From the NCBI GenBank assembly GCA_944326915.1, contig CALVFT010000002.1, positions 1 through 64,000 on the forward strand: DNA of 64,000 nt, given 5' to 3'. The notes beneath the pieces are model-generated. The model did not search any database. It was not told the DNA's origin and saw only the letters and a list, made by a program, of their open reading frames with translations. The translations under genes were made by a program, and so were the position numbers. Position 1 is the first letter of the stretch; every line of letters begins with the position of its first letter. This document shows, piece after piece, positions 54,102 through 62,648 of this stretch. This DNA is from Candidatus Gastranaerophilales bacterium (lineage in GTDB: Bacteria; Cyanobacteriota; Vampirovibrionia; Gastranaerophilales; Gastranaerophilaceae).

Positions 54102-55005
54102 TATAGTATTTTTTGGAACTCCTGCAATTGCGTTGAAATCATTGGAGCATTTGTATAATTCTTCTGAAATAAATGTATTAGCGGTTGTCACACAACCTGA
54201 TAAACCTGCAGGTAGAGGTCATAAAATATCTATGTCTCCGCTTAAAAAATTTGCGTTGGAACATAATTTACCTGTTTTTCAACCAAAATCAATCAGGAAA
54301 GATTTTGATGTACAGGAAGAATTAAAAAAACTTTCTCCTGACTTCTTTGTTACATTTGCGTTTGGGCAAATTTTATCTCAAGAAGTGCTTGATATTCCAA
54401 AATATTCAACGATAAATTTACATGCATCTCTTTTGCCTAAATATAGAGGAGCAAATCCTATACAAAGAGCTATTATCAATGGAGACAAAGAAACTGGTAT
54501 TTGTACAATGATCACTGAATTAGGCCTTGACTGTGGTGATGTGTGTTTGAAAGAAATTATCCAAATACCTGATACAATGACTTGTGTTGATTTATTTGAA
54601 GAAATCAGTGAAAAATCTCCTGAGTTGTTAGAAAAAACTTTGGTGGGTCTTGTTAACTCTTCTATTACTCCAGTTCCACAATGTGAAGATGGAGTGTGCA
54701 TGGCTAATAAATTGACAAAAGAAGAAACTTTAATTGATTGGAATAAAGATGCTAGGGATGTTCATAATTTAGTTAGAGGTATATATAAGTTTCCAAGTGC
54801 TTACTTTATGCATAATGGGAAGATAATTAAAGTTATGGAAACCAAAGTTTCTGATAATTCCGGTAAAGCTGGAGAATTTATTTGTGTCAATAAAGATGGT
54901 GTGGAAATCGCATGCGGAAATGGAGCTTTAGTTCTGGTTAAGGTTAAACCGGAAGGGAAAGCAGAGATGAATGCTCGTGATTGGTATAATGGTTTAAAAA
55001 AGTAG
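54094..55005 (+). CDS. fmt: Methionyl-tRNA formyltransferase
   Basis: A 303-aa enzyme that formylates initiator Met-tRNA. VFFGTPAIALKSLEHL is at the N terminus, the catalytic NLHASLLPKYRGANPIQ near residue 108, and TELGLDCGDV follows. The C-terminal tRNA-binding domain runs from about 205. It is translationally coupled to def, so addition and removal of formyl groups are encoded together. Confidence 0.96.
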   Translation: MINIVFFGTPAIALKSLEHLYNSSEINVLAVVTQPDKPAGRGHKISMSPLKKFALEHNLPVFQPKSIRKDFDVQEELKKLSPDFFVTFAFGQILSQEVLDIPKYSTINLHASLLPKYRGANPIQRAIINGDKETGICTMITELGLDCGDVCLKEIIQIPDTMTCVDLFEEISEKSPELLEKTLVGLVNSSITPVPQCEDGVCMANKLTKEETLIDWNKDARDVHNLVRGIYKFPSAYFMHNGKIIKVMETKVSDNSGKAGEFICVNKDGVEIACGNGALVLVKVKPEGKAEMNARDWYNGLKK

Positions 55006-55014
55006 GGCGAGAAA

Positions 55015-55365
55015 ATGATTACCAAAGGAATTAGAGGTGCAATAACAGTTGAGGATAATACAGAATTAGCTATAAAAGAAGCTACTATAGAGTTATTGTC
55101 TGAATTGATTGAACAAAATCATATTTCTACAGAGCAAATTTCTCATGTTATTTTTACACTTACCAATGATTTAAATGCTGCGTTTCCTGCTAAATTTGCC
55201 CGTATAGATTTAGATTGGTCTGACGTTGCTATGATGTGTTTTCACGAGTTGGATGTTCCAAACAGCTTAAAAATGTGTTTAAGAGTTCTCATTGTCATCA
55301 ATTGCGATGATAACTTTTCTCCTAAATTTGCATATTTAAAAGGTGCACAAACTCTAAGAAGTTAG
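55015..55365 (+). CDS. aroH: Chorismate mutase, AroH type
   Basis: A 116-aa monofunctional trimeric chorismate mutase, converting chorismate to prephenate for Phe/Tyr synthesis. The opening KGIRGAITVEDNT, the central ISHVIFTLTNDLNAAFPA and the late LRVLIVINCDD match the AroH fold. It starts 9 nt after fmt with AGGGCGAG as ribosome binding site, so it is read in the same operon. Confidence 0.92.
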   Translation: MITKGIRGAITVEDNTELAIKEATIELLSELIEQNHISTEQISHVIFTLTNDLNAAFPAKFARIDLDWSDVAMMCFHELDVPNSLKMCLRVLIVINCDDNFSPKFAYLKGAQTLRS

Positions 55366-55376
55366 CTTATAATTTA

Positions 55377-57668
55377 TTATATTCTTTTGAGTTCTGTAAT
55401 TACAGGGTCAAGAAGTCTTCTTCCTATTCCTGAAGCATTAAAACTTACTGAATATAGAGTTTTATTACCGTATTTAATCATTTTTTCTACAACACCTCTG
55501 CCATATTTAGGGTGTGTGACTTCATCACCTGCTTCAAAGACTGGAACTTCATCATTTTCATATTCATCTGCAGGATATACTGGAACAACTGGAACTTGTT
55601 CTTGTTCTTCTATAAATTCCGGTTCAGGTAGAGATTGTTGTGTTTGTTGTTGGGCAGTTTGGTTGCTTTGAGTTTCAAATTCTTCAGAAACTTGGTCTAC
55701 TGCTTGTAAAATATCTTCTGTAGATATATTTTCATCCAATATTTGTTCCTGAGTGCTTAGTTCATCAATAAAGTTTAAGTCATCCTCAGTAAGTTCTTCA
55801 TTTGCTGTTTCTGCCATTTCTGTTAAATCTACTGAAATTGGTTCATCCTCAATACTTATTTCATTTTGTTCATCTGAGTTTACTTGTAAATCTTCTTCAA
55901 CGTCGAAAGAAATGATTTCATCTGCTGAAGGTTCTTCAATTTCTTCAATAATTGGTTCATTTTCAACTATTTTTTCTTCAATAATTGGAGTTGTTTCAAA
56001 ATCAATTTCTTCTTCTTCAATTAGAGGTTCTTCAATAATATCATCAGATTCAATAGATATATTATCCTCTATTGGTGTAATTACAACTTCTTCATTATTT
56101 ACTTCCTCTATCGATTCTTCAATAAATTCTGGTGTAATTATTTCAGGATTACTTTCTTGTTCTATAATTTCATTTTCTTGAATATTTGTAATAGCAGGAG
56201 CTTCCTCGTTGTCAATATCTAAATTATCATTAATCACTTCAGAAACTTCTTCTATGGGTGTTTCATCTTGTACTGACAATTCTCCAAGTTGTTCTTCTTG
56301 TTCGTTTGAACTAGTTTCTGCTTGTATATTCGCATCGTCTTCTTGAGTAGTTATAGGTTCTTGTTCTTCGATTAATTCATCTTGTTCTTCTTGTACTTGG
56401 TCTATTAAAGAATCATTTTTATCAGTGTTGATATCATCTTGATCTTCTGTATTCAATGTATTGTCAAGATTAAGCTTTTCAAGTTGAACAATCAAAGGAA
56501 TATGCTGTGTTAAGTTACCATATACTACAAATTCATCAGAATTTAACTTGTTAAGAAACGTGTTATATGGACCAAAATCATGTTCTAATGTTAATGGTGC
56601 AAAAAATATCATATTTTCTGCAGCTTGTTTTAATTCTTTAATGTATTTGAACTCATGAGCACATATAACAGTTGAGTTAATATTATTTTTTTCGTTGATA
56701 ATTCTTTTTAGTAATTTTTTTGTGATGTTTCTGTTTTCTGCTTTGATAAATGAATAGATCGGAACATTTATTTTTGACATTACAGTATAAGCATATGACA
56801 TAACTTCATTTTGAAGTTTTGGAGATAGTACTGATATATCTAAGACAAGCATATTTGATTTTTCAATCGCTATTGATAAGTTAAGCACATCTTTTAAGTT
56901 TTGTGCAAATACCTCTGCATCGCGATATTTTAATAGTTTATTCTTCAACAGTACTAATTGAGTCATACCTGTTTCTTTGTACTGTTGATCGACAACTGTA
57001 AAGAATGAATCAAACGGAATAAAGCCTTCCGGTAGTGTTTTTGTATATTCTTGTAATTCAATAAAAATGTCTTGAATAATAGCTTTACTTGTCGCATCTA
57101 CATCTTCTAAGTCATTGTTATAGATGTAATTTATAGTTTCATAATTAAGCGGGAGTTTAAAATCTTCTCCGAATACTATTTTTTTATCCCAGTCAAATTC
57201 TCCGTTTATATCAAAAATGACTATTTTCTTTTGCTCTTTTTCAAGTTGTCTGACAAAGTTATCCAAAAGAAGGTCTGTATTCTGTTGATTGTTTGAACAT
57301 ATTAATAGATTTTTTCTAAATACACTTTCGTCAATTTTTAATTCAAAATTCTGTTGAGCTAGATTTCCTAGTTTGACGGGTTTTTCTATAGGTAATATGT
57401 CTAATAATTCACTTGAAGGAAGCTTTGAAACTTCTGCTTTTGTGGAAGGTATAGAACCGTTATAGTTTTTTAAAATTCCTTCTTCATTAAATGTGAAAAG
57501 TAATTTTACTATAGCGTAATTGGACGTTGTATCTGCTCTTAAATTAACTACTTGAGCAACATATGGTGTTGTTTCATCTTCAATAATCACAAATCCAGAT
57601 AAAACCAAGTTATCTTTTGAATCATATGCTATTTTTACCAAATTATTCTTAACTTCCAGTACCTTCAT
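55377..57668 (-). CDS. HerA-like protein without P-loop, with acidic linker and UvrD/PcrA-type tail
   Basis: A 763-aa protein of three parts. The N-terminal part (about 1-410) resembles HerA ATPases: a beta-barrel start, then KKIVIFDINGEFDW, which matches the DxxGE motif. The preceding strand and loop (NLLICSNNQQNTDL) lack the GxxGxGK[ST] P-loop. A region of about 280 residues (410-690) is extremely Glu/Ile-rich (EEPLIEEEEIDF). The final about 60 residues (GDEVTHPKYGRGVVEKMI) resemble the C-terminal Tudor-like domain of UvrD/PcrA. GAGGAG precedes the ATG. ATP hydrolysis looks unlikely. Confidence 0.65.
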   Translation of the reverse strand: MKVLEVKNNLVKIAYDSKDNLVLSGFVIIEDETTPYVAQVVNLRADTTSNYAIVKLLFTFNEEGILKNYNGSIPSTKAEVSKLPSSELLDILPIEKPVKLGNLAQQNFELKIDESVFRKNLLICSNNQQNTDLLLDNFVRQLEKEQKKIVIFDINGEFDWDKKIVFGEDFKLPLNYETINYIYNNDLEDVDATSKAIIQDIFIELQEYTKTLPEGFIPFDSFFTVVDQQYKETGMTQLVLLKNKLLKYRDAEVFAQNLKDVLNLSIAIEKSNMLVLDISVLSPKLQNEVMSYAYTVMSKINVPIYSFIKAENRNITKKLLKRIINEKNNINSTVICAHEFKYIKELKQAAENMIFFAPLTLEHDFGPYNTFLNKLNSDEFVVYGNLTQHIPLIVQLEKLNLDNTLNTEDQDDINTDKNDSLIDQVQEEQDELIEEQEPITTQEDDANIQAETSSNEQEEQLGELSVQDETPIEEVSEVINDNLDIDNEEAPAITNIQENEIIEQESNPEIITPEFIEESIEEVNNEEVVITPIEDNISIESDDIIEEPLIEEEEIDFETTPIIEEKIVENEPIIEEIEEPSADEIISFDVEEDLQVNSDEQNEISIEDEPISVDLTEMAETANEELTEDDLNFIDELSTQEQILDENISTEDILQAVDQVSEEFETQSNQTAQQQTQQSLPEPEFIEEQEQVPVVPVYPADEYENDEVPVFEAGDEVTHPKYGRGVVEKMIKYGNKTLYSVSFNASGIGRRLLDPVITELKRI

Positions 57669-57739
57669 TAATAACTCCTCATTATTATGAAATTATTCTA
57701 GCACAAACATGCCTTATTTTACTCTAAATCATTAAATTT

Positions 57740-58330
57740 CTACATATTTACGATGTCTTCTAAGTGGTTATAGATTTCAACTGTAAGAAGACAAATTTTT
57801 AAGTCTCTTTTAACAAGACTTTTTAGTGTTGATTTATAGAGCTTTAAAAGTGCTTTGTTTAGCCCGTTTTCTTCATCCAGCAATACCCTAACTTTTTCAG
57901 AGTGTTCTTTATCTCTTGTTTTAGGTTCTATTTTATCTGCTATGAATATTATTTTTTCAAAATCTGTCATATTTATTTTCCCTAGAGTATGCCAACGTAT
58001 TGCAGATAAAATTTCTTTGTCGTTTATATTAAATTCTTTTTCTGCGATATATGCACTTACAGGGGCATGCAGAGTTTTGTAATTAAGCATTTCACTTTCT
58101 TCTACTTCAAGGTTGTTTTTTATGATTTCAAGAAGTTTTTCTGTTGTAAAACATTTTGCGCAATCGTGCAAAAGTCCCGCAAGATATGCTTTATCTTGAT
58201 CTAAGTTATATTTAGTAGCAAGTTCTTTTGCGCATTCTGCTGTACCTAGAGTATGTATGTATCTTTCTTCTGATAAATTTTCTTTTAGCCACTTTAAAAT
58301 ATGTTCATTATTAATCTTTGTACAGTCCAT
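57740..58330 (-). CDS. yqeK: HD-domain phosphohydrolase YqeK
   Basis: A 196-aa HD-fold enzyme of the YqeK family, which cleaves diadenosine tetraphosphate (Ap4A). Metal ligands are HTLGTAECAKELA, the HD pair in LAGLLHDCAKCF (about 43-54) and IRWHTLGKINM. It overlaps the end of nadD by 20 nt, the same order (nadD-yqeK) seen in many bacteria. Confidence 0.93.
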   Translation of the reverse strand: MDCTKINNEHILKWLKENLSEERYIHTLGTAECAKELATKYNLDQDKAYLAGLLHDCAKCFTTEKLLEIIKNNLEVEESEMLNYKTLHAPVSAYIAEKEFNINDKEILSAIRWHTLGKINMTDFEKIIFIADKIEPKTRDKEHSEKVRVLLDEENGLNKALLKLYKSTLKSLVKRDLKICLLTVEIYNHLEDIVNM

Positions 58331-58901
58331 TTTTTTCTATATATCCTTTCACTTCAGTTGTGATTAAATTATCAATAGATTGATTATTTTTTATTTTTTC
58401 TCTAAGTTCTGTTGACGATATTTCCAGGTAATCCATTTGTGTAAATTCAAAATTGTAACCTTTCTTTTTCAATTCTTCATACTTAGTCTTTTGTAGGTTA
58501 TTTTCTCTAGTAAATACAATAAAATCGACAAGTTTTTTGAATTTATCACTTTCATACCAAGTTTCAATTTTTTCAAAAGCATCTGTACCTATTATAAACT
58601 TTATTTTTCCTTCTACATCATACATTTTATATAGTTTTTGCGCCGTGATGTAGGAATATGATTTTCCTTCTCTTTGGTATTCGATGTCAGATACTAAAAA
58701 ATGTGGATTGTATGCAGTAGCGAGTTTAACCATATTAAGTCTGTGAATAGACATTTGAGGATTGTAATCTTTATGTGGTGGTTTGTATGCGGGAATAAAA
58801 ATAATTTTGTCAAATCCGTAATGTTTAAGTACATATTCTGCCATCTGTAGATGAGCTTTGTGTATTGGATTGAATGTTCCTTGAAAAACGCATAATTTCA
58901 T
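58311..58901 (-). CDS. nadD: Nicotinate-nucleotide adenylyltransferase
   Basis: A 196-aa nucleotidyltransferase forming nicotinate adenine dinucleotide in NAD synthesis. The N-terminal GTFNPIHKAHLQMA is the HxGH-type motif, and ISSTELREKI is the late SxTxxR motif. The ATG at 58901 is chosen because TATAAT ends 6 nt before it. A TTG five codons upstream falls inside the -10. Leaderless initiation is likely. yqeK follows. Confidence 0.95.
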   Translation of the reverse strand: MKLCVFQGTFNPIHKAHLQMAEYVLKHYGFDKIIFIPAYKPPHKDYNPQMSIHRLNMVKLATAYNPHFLVSDIEYQREGKSYSYITAQKLYKMYDVEGKIKFIIGTDAFEKIETWYESDKFKKLVDFIVFTRENNLQKTKYEELKKKGYNFEFTQMDYLEISSTELREKIKNNQSIDNLITTEVKGYIEKNGLYKD

Positions 58902-58907
58902 AGTCCT

Positions 58908-58913
58908 ATTATA
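58908..58913 (-). promoter_or_regulatory. -10 of nadD, leaderless type
   Basis: The minus strand reads TATAAT, then 6 nt (aggact), then ATG. The AGGA within the spacer is too close to the ATG to act as a Shine-Dalgarno sequence. Confidence 0.55.
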
Positions 58914-58945
58914 CAATAAATCATTGATAATATATGTTTTCTAAT

Positions 58946-58977
58946 AAAAAAAACCTGACATCAATAAGAAGTCAGGT
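58946..58977 (-). terminator. Intrinsic terminator after the 54-aa gene
   Basis: A 7-bp stem ACCTGAC/GTCAGGT with an 11-nt loop and seven or more T on the minus strand. Confidence 0.88.
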
Positions 58978-59016
58978 ACAAAATTTGTAGGGGAAAAATT
59001 AATTGGAGTTAAAAAT

Positions 59017-59181
59017 TTAAATTAAGTGTAAAGCTTGTTTATTTGCAATTGCGATAAAATTCATCTGTGCAAATAAGATTTCAGATCGATCTTCAAAAGG
59101 CTGATTGTTATTAACAGTGACTTGATTTTCATAAATTTCTTTTAATTTATTATCAATCTTTTTTAAATTTGCTACTGCCAT
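59017..59181 (-). CDS. Small hypothetical protein, 54 aa
   Basis: An unlisted ORF starting MAVANLKKIDNKLKEIYE and ending NKQALHLI; helical and charged. GAGAGG lies 6 nt before the ATG and a strong terminator follows about 40 nt after the stop, so the transcription unit is complete. It has no known domain. It is divergent from the 744-aa gene. Confidence 0.65.
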   Translation of the reverse strand: MAVANLKKIDNKLKEIYENQVTVNNNQPFEDRSEILFAQMNFIAIANKQALHLI

Positions 59182-59362
59182 TTTTTGCCTCTCTTTTTAT
59201 TTAGCTATCTCTTATGTATATATAAAGTATATAACTTGATAGGAATTTCATAAAAGCATAAAGTTGTTACATTTCTTTACAAAACATTCAAATTTATCGC
59301 AAAAAGTCAATTTTGTATGACAAAAAGTTTTTATATTAAATATAGGGGAAATAGGAATAATT

Positions 59363-61597
59363 ATGCTCAACAACAGTATGAATTACAGATATCAAGTTCC
59401 AATGCAAGGGTTAACACCTGAGCAGATTCATGCTGCTGTTCAGGCATCTCAACAACAGTATTCTCAAGCAGCAATGCAAGGTGTTGATCCTCAACAGATA
59501 AAAGAAAGAATGGATCAAAGGGTTGATAACAATTATACAGTTAACCGTTTGAATCAAATGGGAGCAGAAAATCCAAATGATATGTTAAAGCAGTATGCTT
59601 TAGCTGTACCTATTTGGTATGGATTGTGTCAGTCAATGGATTATTTTGCCAAGAAGTGCAGAGGAGAATATAAAGATACTGCATTTTATAAAATTGGGAA
59701 CTTTGGTGATCAATTAGTAGATACAGTAAATAATTCCAGCGTTGGGAAATCAGGTTTTGCTCAAGGCTTTAGTTCAAAAGTTAAAGGCTTAAATAAATGG
59801 TTTAAAAGTAATGTTGTACAAAAATCAGCGATATTACGTTCATTTTCAAGTACACCGACTGTACCTTATCATGACATGGTAAGAGGACAAGCTACTTTTG
59901 ATACTGGTGCATTGGCATTTGATTATCCTCAAGTTGCTGAAAACTTTTTAAATCCGATAAAATATGTTGAAGACTTAGACTGTTATGGCGCTGATAGTAA
60001 ATTTATATCTAAGATTAAGGATGAGATTGCTAAGGCTCCTACTGCTAAAGCAAGAACAGAAATTTTAGAAAGGGCTCAATTTGAATTGTTGAGTTCTGCT
60101 AAATCTCCTGCCGATATTGCAAACTTTAAAGCTTTATCAGTTGAAGAACGTGCAAAAGTATTAAAGGATTTAAAAGCAAAAGCTTTTGGTTATAATGATG
60201 CTGCTCATTTAGAAAAAATTACTAAGGATATACATAACCATATTGATGATGTAATCCAAGCTTCACAAAAAGCTAAGAAAAATGTGTATTCTAAAATTTG
60301 GGCACATGACAATAACTTTGTTGGAAAAGCTCAAGGACATTTGTTTGGAAGAAAAGTATTTGCATCAGAGTTCGCAAATAAACTTACTGCTTCTTTGGGA
60401 ACTAAAAATGCTAATCACAGAACTTGGTTAGGAAAAATGCTTCCTAAATTTACTAATATATTCTTGGAAGGTTCTACTAACAGAATTGCAGGTGGTAAGT
60501 TTGTAGCTGCAATGCAAGCCTTTTTCCTTGCAGAATGTTTGATGAAGACTGCACAAGCAGAAGGTGCTGGAGAAAAGGTAAGGACTTTTGTAGAACGATT
60601 TACTGAAATGCTTGGTTTCTTTGTATTTACTCCGGTCGCTATTAATTTATGGCATAGATTCGGTGGTATTCAGTATGCAGGCATGTCAGATGATTTTGTA
60701 AAAAATGCACTAAATGGATTAAAACGTAAAAACTTTAAATCCGATGCAGAGTTTGAGGCTGCTAAGAAGTTAATCACTGAATTCCAAGATGCTTGTAAAT
60801 CAGGTAAGAAACCTCATGAGGCATATCGACAAGTCTTGAAAGAGTTTAATGAAAGATCATTACGTGCAGGCTGGACTAAAGCTGAACATAAAGGTGGAGA
60901 AAAAGCTCTAAGACATATATTAAAAGGTGATACAAGAAATCCATTTACCAAATTAGTGAAGAAATTAGCACGTATCGGAACTGTAGGTTTGGAACAAATA
61001 AGACCTTATACAAAAGATGCTGTTAAACCTGGTTTTATGGGTAAATTAAAAGAAATATTTAAACATCCTAAGTATTGGTTTAAGCAAGGTGCCGGCTATC
61101 CAATGAGATTTATTCCGATAATGTTCGTATTGATGCCATTTTTGAATAATTCATCAGTTAAATTTATTCATAAAATCTTTGGACGTCCTGAACATTCAGT
61201 GCTTGATAAGGAGGATGAAGTATCAAAACAACCGCAACCTATACCAGGTGAAATATATCAACCATATTCAGTAAAACAACCTCTTCCTGTTCAAGGTTTA
61301 CAAGGAAATACAAACTTGCTTGATAAGTACAAGCAGAATGTCCAACCAGGAGGAAACAATAATCAACAAGTGACAGGTAATACTTCAGCTTCAATACAGC
61401 AACAACCAGTAAGGAGATATATCCCTTCTCCTGAAGGAGTAAAAATAAATTCAAATGAACCTCAAAGAGCTTATGTACCTTCTCCAATGGGAGTACAAGT
61501 AGATCCAAAGAAAGAAGATCCTACTGCTGCAAATCAAGCTATGATGAGAGCTGATTTAGCAGAGCAAAAAGCTCTGGAAGTTTTGAAAATGCATTAA
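59363..61597 (+). CDS. Hypothetical protein with Pro/Gln-rich repeat tail, 744 aa
   Basis: A Gln-rich N terminus (QASQQQYSQAAMQGVDPQQI) precedes a long Lys/Ala-rich helical body. Hydrophobic stretches near 385-400, 410-428 (MLGFFVFTPVAINLW) and 578-594 (RFIPIMFVLMPFLN) could be membrane segments. The C-terminal ~120 residues are Pro/Gln/Asn-rich with a direct repeat of the form Y-x-PSP-x-GV (RYIPSPEGVKIN, AYVPSPMGVQVD). It has no signal peptide. AGGAA lies upstream of the ATG. No family is recognised. Confidence 0.7.
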   Translation: MLNNSMNYRYQVPMQGLTPEQIHAAVQASQQQYSQAAMQGVDPQQIKERMDQRVDNNYTVNRLNQMGAENPNDMLKQYALAVPIWYGLCQSMDYFAKKCRGEYKDTAFYKIGNFGDQLVDTVNNSSVGKSGFAQGFSSKVKGLNKWFKSNVVQKSAILRSFSSTPTVPYHDMVRGQATFDTGALAFDYPQVAENFLNPIKYVEDLDCYGADSKFISKIKDEIAKAPTAKARTEILERAQFELLSSAKSPADIANFKALSVEERAKVLKDLKAKAFGYNDAAHLEKITKDIHNHIDDVIQASQKAKKNVYSKIWAHDNNFVGKAQGHLFGRKVFASEFANKLTASLGTKNANHRTWLGKMLPKFTNIFLEGSTNRIAGGKFVAAMQAFFLAECLMKTAQAEGAGEKVRTFVERFTEMLGFFVFTPVAINLWHRFGGIQYAGMSDDFVKNALNGLKRKNFKSDAEFEAAKKLITEFQDACKSGKKPHEAYRQVLKEFNERSLRAGWTKAEHKGGEKALRHILKGDTRNPFTKLVKKLARIGTVGLEQIRPYTKDAVKPGFMGKLKEIFKHPKYWFKQGAGYPMRFIPIMFVLMPFLNNSSVKFIHKIFGRPEHSVLDKEDEVSKQPQPIPGEIYQPYSVKQPLPVQGLQGNTNLLDKYKQNVQPGGNNNQQVTGNTSASIQQQPVRRYIPSPEGVKINSNEPQRAYVPSPMGVQVDPKKEDPTAANQAMMRADLAEQKALEVLKMH

Positions 61598-61672
61598 TTA
61601 AGTTTTTATTACAAATTTGAAACTCTTCCATGTAATTGCTATTATATTCACTAATATGGGAGAGTTTTTATC

Positions 61673-62377
61673 ATGAATAAGTCTTTTGATTATAAAAAAT
61701 TTGCTAATTTTGCAAAGACTCAAGCAGAACTGTTAATGCCTGAAGATATTGCTCAGAATCATAAACAAGAATTTCTAGATAGAATTTATAATTTTACATA
61801 TGTAGCTGGTGAAGCGTTAGCTAATGATGATAATATCAAATCACCTGAGGTAGCGAGGTTAGTTACTCAATTAGTTTCAGAGTGGACTTTTCATAAGTAT
61901 ATAGATATTCTTCGTTCAGATATTCCGCAGTCTTATCATGAAAGTCTTTTGCAGAAGCTTGCTTTTGTTACATATGAGATTGGGAAAGAGGCAGTTATAA
62001 ATGAATTATCTGTAGAACAGGTTTGTCATTTGGTAGAGTTCCATCTTAATAAAGAATACAAAAAAGCTTGCGATAGTTTGTTCAATAAAGGTTATATTTC
62101 AAAAGATGTATATGAAAAAGCTCTTTCTTTATCAAATGTTAGCGAAATGAGCCTTCAACACAATGTAAAAGTTGTACGTAAGAAAAGAAAACCAACATAC
62201 AAGTATACTGTTGCAGTTCTTATTATTGGGATTGTTGCCTTATTGATTAACATGTTTTTGCCTGGCATGGGGATAAATAATATAGAGCTGTTTTTGAAAA
62301 TATTTGATACAGTAATGATCATATTTTTGTCTTTGTATTTAGGTATGGTTATTATGTACATGTGGTTAAAAAGATAA
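61673..62377 (+). CDS. Hypothetical protein with C-terminal membrane hairpin, 234 aa
   Basis: A soluble helical N-terminal region (1-170) is followed by a basic stretch (VRKKRKPTYKY) and two membrane helices (about 180-198 and 210-230), so the bulk faces the cytosol. GGGAGAG lies upstream of the ATG. Its position 75 nt after the 744-aa gene and shortly before the 6S RNA and the CpaE-like gene is noted, but no function can be assigned. Confidence 0.7.
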   Translation: MNKSFDYKKFANFAKTQAELLMPEDIAQNHKQEFLDRIYNFTYVAGEALANDDNIKSPEVARLVTQLVSEWTFHKYIDILRSDIPQSYHESLLQKLAFVTYEIGKEAVINELSVEQVCHLVEFHLNKEYKKACDSLFNKGYISKDVYEKALSLSNVSEMSLQHNVKVVRKKRKPTYKYTVAVLIIGIVALLINMFLPGMGINNIELFLKIFDTVMIIFLSLYLGMVIMYMWLKR

Positions 62378-62391
62378 TTTAAGTAAGAGTA

Positions 62392-62420
62392 TTGTAACTC
62401 TTTAAAATATATGCTATAAT
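62392..62420 (+). promoter_or_regulatory. Promoter of the 6S RNA
   Basis: TTGTAA (62392-62397), a 17-nt spacer ending in TGC, and TATAAT (62415-62420): a near-consensus extended -10 promoter. The predicted start is about 62427. Confidence 0.65.
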
Positions 62421-62426
62421 AGATAT

Positions 62427-62598
62427 ACTCTGTATGGGTGTTAATTTTGTTCCTACATTTACTATAAAGGGAGAATTGACTCTGACAGGACTTGAAGTAT
62501 ACCCGCCGATTTATTCGCTAGCGGGAAACGGATTTTCCGAGGCGTTCACCCACCTGCGAGAACAAGCAGGTAACAAAATCGCACTTGTACAGGGTTTT
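62427..62598 (+). ncRNA. ssrS: 6S RNA
   Basis: A transcript of about 172 nt whose ends pair as one long interrupted stem: ACTCTGTA with TACAGGGT, then GGGTGTTAATTTTGTT with AACAAAATCGCAC. The interior has two GC-rich hairpins (CCCGCC/GCGGG region and CGGATTTTCCG). The motif GTTCACCCACCTGC closes as CCTGC...GCAGG, resembling the conserved 3' side of the 6S central bubble. 6S RNA mimics an open promoter and sequesters housekeeping RNA polymerase. Ends are approximate; a TTTTCTT tail follows the stem. Confidence 0.72.
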
Positions 62599-62633
62599 CT
62601 TATGTGAAATTTATTGCTACTTTTTTATATATA

Positions 62634-62642
62634 TGCTAGAAT
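62634..62642 (+). promoter_or_regulatory. Extended -10 of the CpaE-like gene, leaderless type
   Basis: TGC-TAGAAT, then 6 nt (tgagct), then ATG. No ribosome binding site. Confidence 0.55.
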
Positions 62643-62648
62643 TGAGCT

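Noticed and set aside
55753-56181. A long Ser/Ile-rich plus-strand ORF
   Set aside because: It is the antisense shadow of the Glu-rich (GAA) linker in the HerA-like gene: TTC/TCT repeats read as Ser/Phe.
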